Shown here: one piece after another, positions 53,795 through 62,811 of the stretch | Position numbering within the stretch: position 1 is the first letter of the stretch | Layout of the letters: each line of letters starts with the position of its first letter | Assembly (NCBI RefSeq): GCF_004104075.1 | Contig: NZ_QOVK01000001.1 | Coordinates: 558,001 to 622,000, forward strand | DNA length: 64,000 nt | DNA from: Leeuwenhoekiella polynyae | Lineage (GTDB): Bacteria > Bacteroidota > Bacteroidia > Flavobacteriales > Flavobacteriaceae | Direction of reading: 5' to 3' | Program-made: the position numbers and the translations under genes | The notes under the pieces: generated by a model | Told to the model about the DNA's origin: nothing | Database searches by the model: none | The model's input: only the letters and a program-made list of their open reading frames with translations

Positions 53795-55303
53795 ATGCCT
53801 AACAGAGTCAGACTTAATTACAAGATCATTTTTCACCTAATGGGTGTATTACTGCTTTTCAATGGCGGTTTTATGCTTATTTCTGCGTTAGTAGGTTATT
53901 TCTATGATGATGTTTCAGTAGCATTGGGGATAATCTCTTCGGGGCTGATCACATTATTTTTGGGAATGCTTTTTATGTTTTTCACACGAGATCATAAAAA
54001 GGAAATTCAAAAACGAGAAGGATACGTTGTTGTTACCTTTGGATGGATTTTTATGTCGCTGAGTGGCTGTCTTCCGTATTTGATTACTGGAGCAATCCCT
54101 TCTTTTACAAATGCTTTTTTTGAAACGATGAGTGGTTATACAACCACAGGAGCATCTATTTTAAATGATATTGAAGCCATACCTAATGGAATTCTATTTT
54201 GGCGTAGTACTACGCACTGGATAGGTGGTATGGGAATTATTGTACTTGCTATTGCGATTCTTCCTTTGTTGGGAATTGGTGGAATGCAGCTTTTTGCTGC
54301 GGAAGCTCCAGGGCCTAATGCAGATAAATTGCATCCCAGAATTACAGATACTGCAAAGCGTCTCTGGCTCATTTATTTTGGGTATACGGTGGCCGAAACC
54401 ATTTTGCTTAAAATTGCAGGAATGTCTTTTTTTGATGCAATCAATCATGCGATGAGTACACTGTCAACTGGTGGTTTTAGTACAAAGAATGCCAGTGTTG
54501 CTTACTGGAATGATAATCCCGCGATACAATGGATTATCATCGTATTTATGTTTCTAGCAGGTACAAACTTTATACTCAGTTATTTCGCTTTTAAAGGAAA
54601 ATTACGCTCCGTATGGAAAGACGAGGAATTTAAATTGTATACAGCTTTTACGGTAGGTTTTACAATATTAGTGGTTCTCATTATTATACTGCGTGCAGAT
54701 GTTTCAGTCTCTTCGATAGACCACCCTATGGTTTTAGGAAAATATGAGAGTGCTATAAGGCACGGGTTATTTCAGGTGATTTCTGTGATTACTACCACGG
54801 GATTTGTTTCAGCAGATTTCACAATGTGGGCACCTTTTGCGACAGTAATCTTTTTTGGATTGATGTTCTTAGGAGGTTCTGCCGGTTCTACTTCAGGGGG
54901 TATTAAGGTTGTACGGCATTTGATGATTGTAAGAAATGGCGTGCTTGAGTTTAAGCGTACGTTGCATCCTAATGCAATTCTTCCTGTGCGTCATAATGGT
55001 AAAGCAGTCTCTAAAGAAATTGTATTTAATATATTAGGATTTTTCATATTATACCTACTAGCATGGATCATAGGTGCTTGCGGTCTTGCGGCTTTAGGTC
55101 TCGATTTTGCAACCGCTTTGGGAGGTTCTGCTTCTTCGCTAGGTAATGTAGGTCCTGCATTTGGAATTTTGAGTCCGGTTAATAATTTTGATGCATTGCC
55201 ACTAGTAGGGAAGTGGTGGTGTGCATTTTTAATGATGATAGGTCGTCTGGAGCTGTTTACTGTTTTGATACTGTTAACGCCGTTCTTTTGGCGTAATCGC
55301 TAG
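53795..55303 (+). CDS. trkH: Trk potassium uptake system membrane subunit
   Basis: A 502-residue K+ channel protein with four pore repeats. Selectivity-filter-like loops are visible as GYTTTGASI, STLSTGGFST, ITTTGFVSAD and ASSLGNVGPAFG; the third-repeat gate region (GGSAGSTSGGIKVVRHL) follows loop 3. Hydrophobic helices run from residue about 10 to the end. Two frames in other registers overlap it and are not genes. Confidence 0.94.
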   Translation: MPNRVRLNYKIIFHLMGVLLLFNGGFMLISALVGYFYDDVSVALGIISSGLITLFLGMLFMFFTRDHKKEIQKREGYVVVTFGWIFMSLSGCLPYLITGAIPSFTNAFFETMSGYTTTGASILNDIEAIPNGILFWRSTTHWIGGMGIIVLAIAILPLLGIGGMQLFAAEAPGPNADKLHPRITDTAKRLWLIYFGYTVAETILLKIAGMSFFDAINHAMSTLSTGGFSTKNASVAYWNDNPAIQWIIIVFMFLAGTNFILSYFAFKGKLRSVWKDEEFKLYTAFTVGFTILVVLIIILRADVSVSSIDHPMVLGKYESAIRHGLFQVISVITTTGFVSADFTMWAPFATVIFFGLMFLGGSAGSTSGGIKVVRHLMIVRNGVLEFKRTLHPNAILPVRHNGKAVSKEIVFNILGFFILYLLAWIIGACGLAALGLDFATALGGSASSLGNVGPAFGILSPVNNFDALPLVGKWWCAFLMMIGRLELFTVLILLTPFFWRNR

Positions 55304-55386
55304 TAACGTTTAACTTTACTGCTTATTAGAATTAAAGCCTAAAGAGACTTTTTTAAAGCTAAAATTCTACAAAAAAAAATAGTGTC

Positions 55387-56364
55387 TTGAAAAATTACGA
55401 TCTCATTATAATAGGTGGTGGTCCTATAGGTTTAGCCTGTGGTATTGCAGCAACAAAAGCAAAACTCAACTACATCATTCTTGAAAAAGGAGTGCTGGTA
55501 AACTCTCTCTATAATTTCCCAGAACAGATGACCTTTTTCTCGACTTCAAACCTGCTCGAGATTGGTGATGTGCCTTTTGTGGCGCATAATGATAAGCCTA
55601 CACGTAAAGAAGCTTTAGAGTACTACCGCAGGGTTTATGAGAGTTGGAAATTAAATGTACGGCTCTATACGCCTGTATCTGGAATGCAACAAATTGAAGG
55701 TGGTTATATTCTAGATACTCCAAAAGAGCAGTTTAATACTAAAGCTGTAATTGTTTCTACAGGTTTCTATGATACCGCTCGTAAATTGAATATTCCGGGA
55801 GAAGATCTTCCTAAGGTTAAGCATTTTTATGATAGTCCGCATCCGTATGTGAATCAAAAGCTTTTAGTAATTGGGGCTGCAAATTCGGCGTGTGATGTAG
55901 CTTTGGAGACTTATTATAAAGGTGCTGAGGTCACAATGGCTATCCGTAGTAATGAGATTTACCCTAAAACTAAATATTGGATCAAGCCAAATATCGAAAA
56001 TCGAATCAAGGAAGGTTCTATCAATGCATATTTTGAAACTTCGGTAACTGAAATTAAACCTCATTCTGTTGTGTTGAATACTCCTGAAGGTGAGGTTGAA
56101 ATAGAAAATGATTTTGTTTTGGCAATGATAGGGTATATGCCAGATTATTCCTTATTTGAAAATTTAGGAATTCCTGTAGATGAGGAAAATCATAAAAAGC
56201 CTATTCATAATCCAGAAACTTTAGAAACACCGTTACCCAATGTTTATGTTGCCGGTGTTATTAATAGTGGGCTCAAAACAAGTAAATTGTTTATAGAAAA
56301 CACACGTGTTCATGCAGATATGATCTTAGAGCATCTTAAAAGTAAAATCTCTCAGATGGCTTAG
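55387..56364 (+). CDS. ypdA: YpdA-family bacillithiol disulfide reductase (putative)
   Basis: A 325-residue FAD- and NADPH-dependent flavoprotein related to thioredoxin reductase but without a redox CxxC. FAD site DLIIIGGGPIGLACGIA near residue 5; NADPH site LLVIGAANSACDVALE near 160; C-terminal FAD motif PNVYVAGVI. The stretch FPEQMTFFSTSNLLEIGDVPF is typical of YpdA, which reduces bacillithiol disulfide in Firmicutes and in bacillithiol-making Bacteroidota. The start is TTG at 55387; no ATG fits before the FAD site. Confidence 0.88.
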   Translation: MKNYDLIIIGGGPIGLACGIAATKAKLNYIILEKGVLVNSLYNFPEQMTFFSTSNLLEIGDVPFVAHNDKPTRKEALEYYRRVYESWKLNVRLYTPVSGMQQIEGGYILDTPKEQFNTKAVIVSTGFYDTARKLNIPGEDLPKVKHFYDSPHPYVNQKLLVIGAANSACDVALETYYKGAEVTMAIRSNEIYPKTKYWIKPNIENRIKEGSINAYFETSVTEIKPHSVVLNTPEGEVEIENDFVLAMIGYMPDYSLFENLGIPVDEENHKKPIHNPETLETPLPNVYVAGVINSGLKTSKLFIENTRVHADMILEHLKSKISQMA

Positions 56365-56457
56365 TTTAGTTAATATTTTCCTAAAGGAATGTATTACAAA
56401 AACCTTTTAATGAATTTGTTTCGTATGTGTAACTGTAACTAAAAAAAAACTTACACT

Positions 56458-57018
56458 ATGAAAAAGAGAAATTCACTATCAACACTTTTTATCGCATTAT
56501 TTATCACTGCAACAACTGTTGTAACTGCACAAGAAACTAAAATGGTAGGAGGAGCAGAAATGTATCCTACAAAAAATATAGTTGAGAATGCAGTAAACTC
56601 AAAAGATCACACAACTCTGGTAGCTGCAGTGAAAGCCGCAGATTTAGTAGAGACTTTACAAAGTGATGGTCCTTTTACTGTTTTAGCTCCAACAAATGCA
56701 GCTTTTGACAAATTACCAGAAGGAACCGTAGCTACTCTTCTTGAGCCAGAAAACAGACCAGCATTACAAGGTGTACTTACGTATCACGTAATTGCAGGAA
56801 AGCATTCTGCAGCAGATATTATGAAAGATATTAAAGATGCAGGAGGAACTGCTGAGTGGACAACCGTTAACGGTCAAAAACTATGGGGAATGATTGATGG
56901 AGGTATGGTTAAAATTAAAGACCAGGCCGGTAATATTGCAACTGTAACTATCGCTGATGTAAACCAATCAAATGGTGTTATTCACGTAATTGATACGGTT
57001 CTCCTTCCTGAAATGTAA
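56458..57018 (+). CDS. Secreted fasciclin (FAS1) domain protein
   Basis: A 186-residue secreted protein with one FAS1 domain, a fold used in cell adhesion and surface attachment. The signal peptide ends near TTVVTAQ. The domain (about 45-185) has the H1 motif DGPFTVLAPTNAAFDKLPEG and H2 motif NGVIHVIDTVLLP, with the central YHVIAGKHSAADI. No C-terminal sorting domain is seen, so it is probably periplasmic or surface-associated. Confidence 0.9.
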   Translation: MKKRNSLSTLFIALFITATTVVTAQETKMVGGAEMYPTKNIVENAVNSKDHTTLVAAVKAADLVETLQSDGPFTVLAPTNAAFDKLPEGTVATLLEPENRPALQGVLTYHVIAGKHSAADIMKDIKDAGGTAEWTTVNGQKLWGMIDGGMVKIKDQAGNIATVTIADVNQSNGVIHVIDTVLLPEM

Positions 57019-57042
57019 AATTCAGATAAGCTATGAAATAAG

Positions 57043-57068
57043 AAAAGCGACCTAAACAGGTCGCTTTT
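57043..57068. terminator. Bidirectional terminator between the fasciclin gene and the aminotransferase
   Basis: AAAAGCGACCT (57043-57053) pairs with AGGTCGCTTTT (57058-57068), T-run on the plus strand, between convergent genes. Confidence 0.88.
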
Positions 57069-57091
57069 TGTTTGTTATATGAATGCTGAAA

Positions 57092-58288
57092 TTAAGAAAC
57101 AGCTTTCTTTATTCTAGCAAGAGCTTCTCTAATTTGATCCTGACTCGCAGCGTAAGAAATACGTATACAGTTAGGGTTTCCAAATGCTTCACCGGTAACG
57201 GTAGCAACATTTGCTTGCTCTAGAATGTATAAAGCAAAATCTGAAGCGTTGTTAATTGTCGTGCCGTTTAAGGTTTTTCCAAAATAGTGAGAAATATTAG
57301 GGAATACATAAAATGCACCTTCTGGCTCATTACACTCAAAACCTTCGATGTCTTTTAAAAGACCTAGAATTAATTTTCTACGCTCTTTAAATTCATCAAC
57401 CATATATTGAATTTTGCTCACAGGAGCTTCAAGAGCAGTGATCACTGCGCGCTGAGCGATACAGTTAGCACCACTGGTAACCTGACCTTGTATTTTATTA
57501 CAAGCACGAGCGATGTAAGTAGGAGCGCCAATATAACCTATTCTCCATCCGGTCATAGCAAAAGCTTTTGCAACACCATTTACAGTAACTACGCGATCAT
57601 ACATATCTTCAAACTGAGCCATACTCGCATGACCACCTACGTAATTAATATGCTCATAAATCTCATCACTAACCACAACGATTTGAGGATGCTTTTGAAG
57701 TACATCTGCAAGAGCGCGCAATTCAGCTTCGCTGTAAATAGATCCACTTGGGTTGCAAGGAGAACTATACCAAAGCATTTTTGTTTTAGGAGTAATAGCA
57801 GCTTCTAGTTGTTCTGGAGTCATTTTAAAATCGGTATCCAAAGAAGTTTCAACTTCAACCGGAACACCCTCTGCAAGTTGTACAATGTCTGAATAACTCA
57901 CCCAGTAAGGGCAAGGTAAAAGCACTTCGTCTCCAGGATTAAGACATACCTGTGCTACGTTATATAAAGACTGTTTTGCTCCAGTAGAAACTACGATTTG
58001 AGAACGATCGTAAGTTAATTTATTATCACGCTTAAATTTATTAATAATTGCGTCTTTCAATTCTACATATCCGTCTACGGGAGTGTATGAATTGTAATTG
58101 TCATTTACAGCTTGTATAGCGGCATCTTTGATAAAATCTGGCGTGTTGAAGTCTGGTTCTCCAAGGCTAAGACCTATGATGTCTTTGCCTTCAGCACGCA
58201 ATTCACGAGCCTTTGCAGCCATAGCAAGTGTAGCAGATGCTGCTAAATTATTAATTCGGTCAGATAGTTGATTGGTAAGTGTTTCCAT
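57092..58288 (-). CDS. Pyridoxal phosphate-dependent aspartate aminotransferase (class I)
   Basis: A 398-residue aminotransferase of the Ib subgroup. The PLP lysine is Lys241 in NGVAKAFAMTGWRIG; the PLP ring contacts Asn179 (PCNPSG) and Asp/Tyr in VSDEIYEHI; Arg in CIRISYA binds the substrate carboxylate. The likely reaction is aspartate plus 2-oxoglutarate to oxaloacetate plus glutamate, with some prephenate or arogenate activity possible in this group. It follows the desaturase gene after 15 bp and may be co-transcribed. Confidence 0.9.
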   Translation of the reverse strand: METLTNQLSDRINNLAASATLAMAAKARELRAEGKDIIGLSLGEPDFNTPDFIKDAAIQAVNDNYNSYTPVDGYVELKDAIINKFKRDNKLTYDRSQIVVSTGAKQSLYNVAQVCLNPGDEVLLPCPYWVSYSDIVQLAEGVPVEVETSLDTDFKMTPEQLEAAITPKTKMLWYSSPCNPSGSIYSEAELRALADVLQKHPQIVVVSDEIYEHINYVGGHASMAQFEDMYDRVVTVNGVAKAFAMTGWRIGYIGAPTYIARACNKIQGQVTSGANCIAQRAVITALEAPVSKIQYMVDEFKERRKLILGLLKDIEGFECNEPEGAFYVFPNISHYFGKTLNGTTINNASDFALYILEQANVATVTGEAFGNPNCIRISYAASQDQIREALARIKKAVS

Positions 58289-58303
58289 TTAAAAATGTAA
58301 AAA

Positions 58304-59410
58304 TTAAGCTGATTGAAGAGCGGGTTGCATCCCCATCTCTTTTAAATATTTAAAATGAGCAATAATCGCTTTGCGTGTAGTCTTATACTCATTGTATGGT
58401 AAATTAAATTCATTAGCCGTTTCGCGAACGATTTTAGAAATCTTAGTGTAGTGAATATGGCTAATGTGTGGAAAAATATGATGCTCTACCTGATGGTTAA
58501 GTCCGCCGGTGAACCAGTTTACAACTCTGTTTTTTGTTGAAAAATTAACGGTGGTGAATAACTGGTGAATTGCCCAGGTATTTTTCATCGTTCCGGATTG
58601 ATCTGGCAATGGCATATCTGCTTCGTCAATAACGTGCGCTAATTGAAACACAACGCTTAGGATTACCCCGGCAGTATAATGCATTACAAAAAAGCCAATT
58701 AGTATTTTCCACCAGGCAACATCCAAAACAAGAATAGGAAGGACGATCCAGATACTTATATAAATAAGTTTTGTGATAACAAGTTTTGTCCATTCTAATT
58801 TAGGATTCGGAAACTCACCATAAGAAAGCTTGCGTTTCAAATAGCGCTTCATCTGAAGGAAATCTGTTGTAATCGCCCAGTTGAAAGTTAAAAGTCCATA
58901 AAGAAAAATTGAATAATAGTGTTGAAAACGATGGTGCTTATACCAAGGAGCATGTTTAGAAAACCTCAGCACTCTTCCTGCTTCTAAATCTTCATCGTGA
59001 CCGTGTATATTGGTGTAGGTATGGTGCAATACATTATGCTGAACCTGCCAGTTATAAACATTTCCCGCAAGGATATAAATACTGCTACCCATGATTTTGT
59101 TAACCCATTTTTTCTTAGAAAAAGAGCCGTGATTACCATCATGCATAACATTCATACCTACGCCGGCCATACCTACTCCCATAACAATGGTTAATAAAAG
59201 TTGAGCCCAGCCCGGAAGATCTAATGTTAAGAGTATGAAGTAAGGAGCAAGAAATAAAGAGAACATCACGGCAGTTTTGAAATACAGTTTCCAGTTACCG
59301 GTGCGTTCTACATTATTTTCTTTGAAATACGTGTTAACACGCTTGTTGAGTGTTCGGAAAAACTTAGCCGAATCTACTCTTGAAAATTTTATTGTTTTAA
59401 TATTTTCCAT
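58304..59410 (-). CDS. Membrane fatty acid desaturase, acyl-CoA/acyl-lipid type
   Basis: A 368-residue di-iron desaturase with four membrane helices (about 50-95 and 165-245). The three His boxes are HDGNHGS (near 110), HNVLHHTYTN (near 145) and HQVEHHIFPHISHIHY (near 305); the third has Gln before xxHH, as in front-end and cyanobacterial-type desaturases (linoleoyl-CoA desaturase family). There is no fused cytochrome b5 domain. It probably adjusts membrane fluidity. Confidence 0.9.
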   Translation of the reverse strand: MENIKTIKFSRVDSAKFFRTLNKRVNTYFKENNVERTGNWKLYFKTAVMFSLFLAPYFILLTLDLPGWAQLLLTIVMGVGMAGVGMNVMHDGNHGSFSKKKWVNKIMGSSIYILAGNVYNWQVQHNVLHHTYTNIHGHDEDLEAGRVLRFSKHAPWYKHHRFQHYYSIFLYGLLTFNWAITTDFLQMKRYLKRKLSYGEFPNPKLEWTKLVITKLIYISIWIVLPILVLDVAWWKILIGFFVMHYTAGVILSVVFQLAHVIDEADMPLPDQSGTMKNTWAIHQLFTTVNFSTKNRVVNWFTGGLNHQVEHHIFPHISHIHYTKISKIVRETANEFNLPYNEYKTTRKAIIAHFKYLKEMGMQPALQSA

Positions 59411-59463
59411 AAACTTTCTGCTTTATGTAAGCAACACTTTAGAGGGTGTTTACAATGCAACCT

Positions 59464-59471
59464 CAAAAATA
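59464..59471 (-). promoter_or_regulatory. Desaturase promoter -7 element
   Basis: On the minus strand TATTTTTG fits TAnnTTTG, 54 bp before the desaturase start. No -33 TTG was found. Confidence 0.45.
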
Positions 59472-59524
59472 AGATTTATATCTTTTTAAGGTCTGTAAAT
59501 ACCTTAATTTAACGCCTTAAATCC

Positions 59525-59532
59525 TAATTTTG
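59525..59532 (+). promoter_or_regulatory. rsmG promoter -7 element
   Basis: TAATTTTG fits TAnnTTTG, 18 bp before the chosen rsmG start, which predicts a very short leader. Confidence 0.5.
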
Positions 59533-59550
59533 TTGCTATAAAAGTTGAAT

Positions 59551-60180
59551 ATGGAACTTATTAAGCATTATTTTTCAGATCTAGATGATAATCAGCTACT
59601 TCAGTTTGAGAAGCTGAATGAATTATATCAAGACTGGAACCTTAAAATCAATGTCGTGTCTAGAAAAGACATTGATGAAATTTATTTACGCCACGTTTTA
59701 CATTCATTAGGAATTGCTAAAGTGCAAGCTTTTAAGTCTGGAGCATCAATACTAGACGTTGGTACAGGGGGTGGTTTTCCGGGTATTCCGCTTGCTATAC
59801 TTTTTCCGGAAACTCAGTTTCATTTGGTTGATAGTATCGGTAAAAAGATAAAAGTGGTTGAAGAAGTTTCTGAAGGATTAGGACTTAAAAATGTAAAAGT
59901 TACGAATGACCGCGTCGAAAATATTAATGGTCAGTATGATTTTATCGTGAGTAGAGCAGTAGCTCAGATGGAAACTTTTGTGAGATGGGTGAAAGGAAAA
60001 ATTGCTAAGAAAAGTGAGCACGAATTGAAAAACGGAATTCTTTACCTTAAAGGCGGGGATCTCACTGAAGAGTTAGCGCTGTATACATCTTCAAAAATCT
60101 ATAACCTAAAGGATTATTTTGACGAGGAATTTTATGAGACTAAAAAAGTGGTCCATCTTCCTTTAAAGTATAAAGGGTGA
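59551..60180 (+). CDS. rsmG: 16S rRNA (guanine-527-N7)-methyltransferase
   Basis: Methylates G527 of 16S rRNA; loss gives low-level streptomycin resistance in other bacteria. The ATG at 59551 is preferred over the TTG at 59545. The 209 residues include LNEKLNLVS-type start (YQDWNLKINVVSRKDIDEIYLRHVLHSL is split about residues 27-54), the SAM site ILDVGTGGGFPGIPLAI, and VSRAVAQMETFVRW. Length is normal. Confidence 0.94.
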   Translation: MELIKHYFSDLDDNQLLQFEKLNELYQDWNLKINVVSRKDIDEIYLRHVLHSLGIAKVQAFKSGASILDVGTGGGFPGIPLAILFPETQFHLVDSIGKKIKVVEEVSEGLGLKNVKVTNDRVENINGQYDFIVSRAVAQMETFVRWVKGKIAKKSEHELKNGILYLKGGDLTEELALYTSSKIYNLKDYFDEEFYETKKVVHLPLKYKG

Positions 60181-60201
60181 AATTGGCGCACATTAAAGCA
60201 T

Positions 60202-60230
60202 AAAAAAGCGACTATTTAAGTCGCTTTTTT
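60202..60230. terminator. Terminator between rsmG and the convergent hypothetical gene
   Basis: AAAAAAGCGACT (60202-60213) pairs with AGTCGCTTTTTT (60219-60230), T-rich on both strands. Confidence 0.88.
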
Positions 60231-60234
60231 TGTT

Positions 60235-60519
60235 TTAAGTTCTAAGCATATTTAAGTACGTTCTGTTACATCTGGTTCCAAAACTTCTCAAAAATTCTTG
60301 TGCTCTGTTTAAGAGTGTGGTGCGTTCTTCTTGATCGATTTCTAATAAAGAATCTTCTAATTCTTTAAGTTTTTCATCAATACTTTCAGGATCACGCACT
60401 AGATACAACTTTTCTTTCTTGCGTGTTATCTTTCTGTTACTCTTCTTTTTGGAAACATCTATAACTGAATATTTCACTTTCAGTACATACATTTTTTTAT
60501 CCTCCGTCGTCATAGTCAT
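60235..60519 (-). CDS. Conserved hypothetical protein, basic N-half and helical C-half
   Basis: A 94-residue protein with no recognised domain. Residues about 10-45 are Lys-rich with beta character (YVLKVKYSVIDVSKKKSNRK); residues about 45-75 are acidic and helical (DPESIDEKLKELEDSLLEID), likely to form a coiled coil. There is no signal or membrane segment. It is flanked by terminators on both sides, so it is a single-gene unit, which supports it being real. Confidence 0.65.
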   Translation of the reverse strand: MTMTTEDKKMYVLKVKYSVIDVSKKKSNRKITRKKEKLYLVRDPESIDEKLKELEDSLLEIDQEERTTLLNRAQEFLRSFGTRCNRTYLNMLRT

Positions 60520-60614
60520 GATATTTTATATAAAGTAAAGATAAGAAAATAGATTCAATTAACCTTAAAAATACGTTTACGTAACATTAAGTTAACTTTG
60601 AGAAGCGCGTAATA

Positions 60615-60644
60615 AAAAAGCTACCGATTTACTGGTAGCTTTTT
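60615..60644 (-). terminator. Terminator after pruA
   Basis: AAAAAGCTACC (60615-60625) pairs with GGTAGCTTTTT (60634-60644), with a T-run on the minus strand. Confidence 0.88.
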
Positions 60645-60664
60645 AAAGTACTTAAAGAGGGTAT

Positions 60665-62290
60665 TTATTCTCCTAAAAAAGGATATCTGTAATCTGCTGG
60701 AGTTACAAATGTTTCTTTTATTAGACGTGGAGAAACCCATCTTAGTAAGTTAAGAATACTACCTGCTTTATCGTTTGTTCCTGAAGCTCTTGCTCCACCA
60801 AATGGTTGCTGACCTACAACAGCTCCCGTAGGCTTGTCGTTGATGTAGAAGTTACCGGCAGCATTTTGTAATGCTTGTGTAGCTTCAGTGATCGCGTAAC
60901 GGTCTTTTGCTAAAACAGCACCTGTTAACGCATATTCACAATCGTCAACTAGTTTTAAAGTTTCGCTCCAGTTTTCGTCTTCATAAACATAAATCGTAAC
61001 AACCGGGCCAAAAAGCTCGGTAGTCATCGTAGTATATTTAGGATTTGTTGTTAAGATAACAGTGGGTTCTACAAAGTAACCAGTAGATTTGTCACAGTTA
61101 CCACCTGCAATGATTTCTGCTTCTGAATCATTTTTAGCTTGATCAATATACTTGGCTAATTTGTCAAAAGAGCCTTCGTGAATAACAGCAGTGATGAAGT
61201 TACTCATATCTTCCGGAGATCCCATTTTAAAAGACTTAATATCTTCTAAAAGGAAATCTTTTACTTCATTCCATATTGATTTTGCTACATAAACACGGCT
61301 TGCAGCACTACATTTCTGACCTTGAAATTCAAATGCTCCACGAGAAATAGCAGTGGCAACTTGTTTAGGGTTTGCTGTAGGGTGTGCTAATATAAAATCT
61401 TTACCACCAGTCTCACCTACAATGCGTGGGTATGTTTTATAGTTGTGAATATTTGCACCTATTTTTGCCCAGATGTCTTTAAATACATGAGTAGAACCTG
61501 TAAAGTGAACCCCAGCAAAATCAGGACTAGCCAATACCGTGTCAGTAATCATGGCAGGATCACCGGTTACCATATTGATAACACCTTCAGGAACACCAGC
61601 TTCTTCAAAAACTTCCATAATTACTTGTGCAGAATACACCTGGCTATCGCTAGGTTTCCAGACAACAGTGTTGCCCATAAGAGCAGGAGCTGCAGGTAAA
61701 TTCCCGGCAATTGCAGTAAAATTAAATGGAGTAATCGCGTAAATAAACCCTTCTAATGGACGATGTTCTACACGGTTCCAAGCTGCAGAAGAAGACTCTG
61801 GCTGTTCTGTGTAAATCTCACTCATATACTGTACATTAAAACGTAAAAAGTCAATGAGCTCACAAGCTGAATCAATCTCAGCTTGATAAATATTTTTAGA
61901 CTGCGCAAGCATTGTAGCTGCATTAATTTTATAACGGTAAGGACCTTGAATTAATTCTGCAGCTTTTAAAAAGATTGCTGCACGATGTTCCCAAGGCATT
62001 TGTGACCACTTCTTACGAGCTTCAAGAGCTCCAGAAATAGCATCTTCTACATTAGATTTTTCAGCTAATTGGTATGTTCCTAATGTGTGTTTGTGATCGT
62101 GAGGAGGAGACATCGTACGTGTATTTCCTGTTTCTATTTTCTCACCATTAATATATAGAGGCACATTTACTGTACTGTTGTATAAATCTTTGTAAGTTTT
62201 TAATACTTCTTCGCGTTCTGGAGTTCCGGGAGCGTAGCTTTTAACAGGCTCGTTTATAGCAACCGGTACTTCAAAAAATCCTTTTGACAT
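60665..62290 (-). CDS. pruA: Delta-1-pyrroline-5-carboxylate dehydrogenase
   Basis: Oxidises glutamate semialdehyde (from pyrroline-5-carboxylate) to glutamate in proline catabolism, the reverse sense of the proBAC genes in this window. The 541 residues carry the catalytic Cys in FEFQGQKCSAASRVYVAK, the general-base Glu in RIVGETGGKDFILAHP, and the NAD-site stretch TPFNFTAIAGNLPAAPALMGNTVVWKPSD (split about 183-212). It is the stand-alone form without a proline dehydrogenase domain, so a separate PutA/ProDH is expected elsewhere. Confidence 0.95.
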   Translation of the reverse strand: MSKGFFEVPVAINEPVKSYAPGTPEREEVLKTYKDLYNSTVNVPLYINGEKIETGNTRTMSPPHDHKHTLGTYQLAEKSNVEDAISGALEARKKWSQMPWEHRAAIFLKAAELIQGPYRYKINAATMLAQSKNIYQAEIDSACELIDFLRFNVQYMSEIYTEQPESSSAAWNRVEHRPLEGFIYAITPFNFTAIAGNLPAAPALMGNTVVWKPSDSQVYSAQVIMEVFEEAGVPEGVINMVTGDPAMITDTVLASPDFAGVHFTGSTHVFKDIWAKIGANIHNYKTYPRIVGETGGKDFILAHPTANPKQVATAISRGAFEFQGQKCSAASRVYVAKSIWNEVKDFLLEDIKSFKMGSPEDMSNFITAVIHEGSFDKLAKYIDQAKNDSEAEIIAGGNCDKSTGYFVEPTVILTTNPKYTTMTTELFGPVVTIYVYEDENWSETLKLVDDCEYALTGAVLAKDRYAITEATQALQNAAGNFYINDKPTGAVVGQQPFGGARASGTNDKAGSILNLLRWVSPRLIKETFVTPADYRYPFLGE

Positions 62291-62422
62291 AGTTGTTTAT
62301 TTTTTTGTGTTCTTATTGAATTCTAAGCCGCGGAAGTTACAAAATAATAAAGGCAACACCTGAATGCTAGGGGGGTGTATTTTCTTTAAAAAATATAAGG
62401 TGAATTTGGCTTTATGTACGTC

Positions 62423-62809
62423 TTAATTGAGAACGTGTGTAGCACTCAGTTTAAATGTAGGAATCATTACCTGAAACTGACCAGAGTTTGAAAAGTTAAT
62501 CATTGTATAGTGGCCGTTCATAGCTCCAAAAGGAGATTTGAGTAAACAACCAGAATTGTAGGTGTGGGTCTCGCCGGGTTTTAATACAGGTTTTTTTCCT
62601 ATAACGCCTTCTCCCACTACTTGTTCTCTCACGTTGAGTGCGTCATAGATAAACCAGGATCTGCTAAGTAATTGCACAGTATCTTGACTATTGTTTGTAA
62701 TACTTACCCGGTAGCCAAACGCATAAAATATTTCATTGTTCTTTGTGAAAGAACCTTCAAAATAGGTATCTACAGATACGCGTATGCCTTTTGTGACTTG
62801 TTCTACCAT
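62423..62809 (-). CDS. apaG: ApaG family protein
   Basis: A 128-residue fibronectin III-like beta-sandwich protein. Family stretches are FAFGYRVSITNNS-like YAFGYRVSITNNSQDTVQLLSRSW (split about 29-52), VVGEGVIGKKPVLKPGETHTYNSG (split about 61-84) and MNGHYTMIN. In E. coli loss of ApaG affects Co2+ resistance and Mg2+ efflux, but the molecular role is unknown. It begins 2 bp after the stop of the DUF3667 gene, so the two are co-transcribed. Confidence 0.93.
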   Translation of the reverse strand: MVEQVTKGIRVSVDTYFEGSFTKNNEIFYAFGYRVSITNNSQDTVQLLSRSWFIYDALNVREQVVGEGVIGKKPVLKPGETHTYNSGCLLKSPFGAMNGHYTMINFSNSGQFQVMIPTFKLSATHVLN

Positions 62810-62811
62810 GT

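Noticed and set aside
54136-54455. Overlapping 76-84 codon frames on both strands inside trkH
   Set aside because: Out-of-register shadows of a well-supported membrane protein gene; no independent start or domain.
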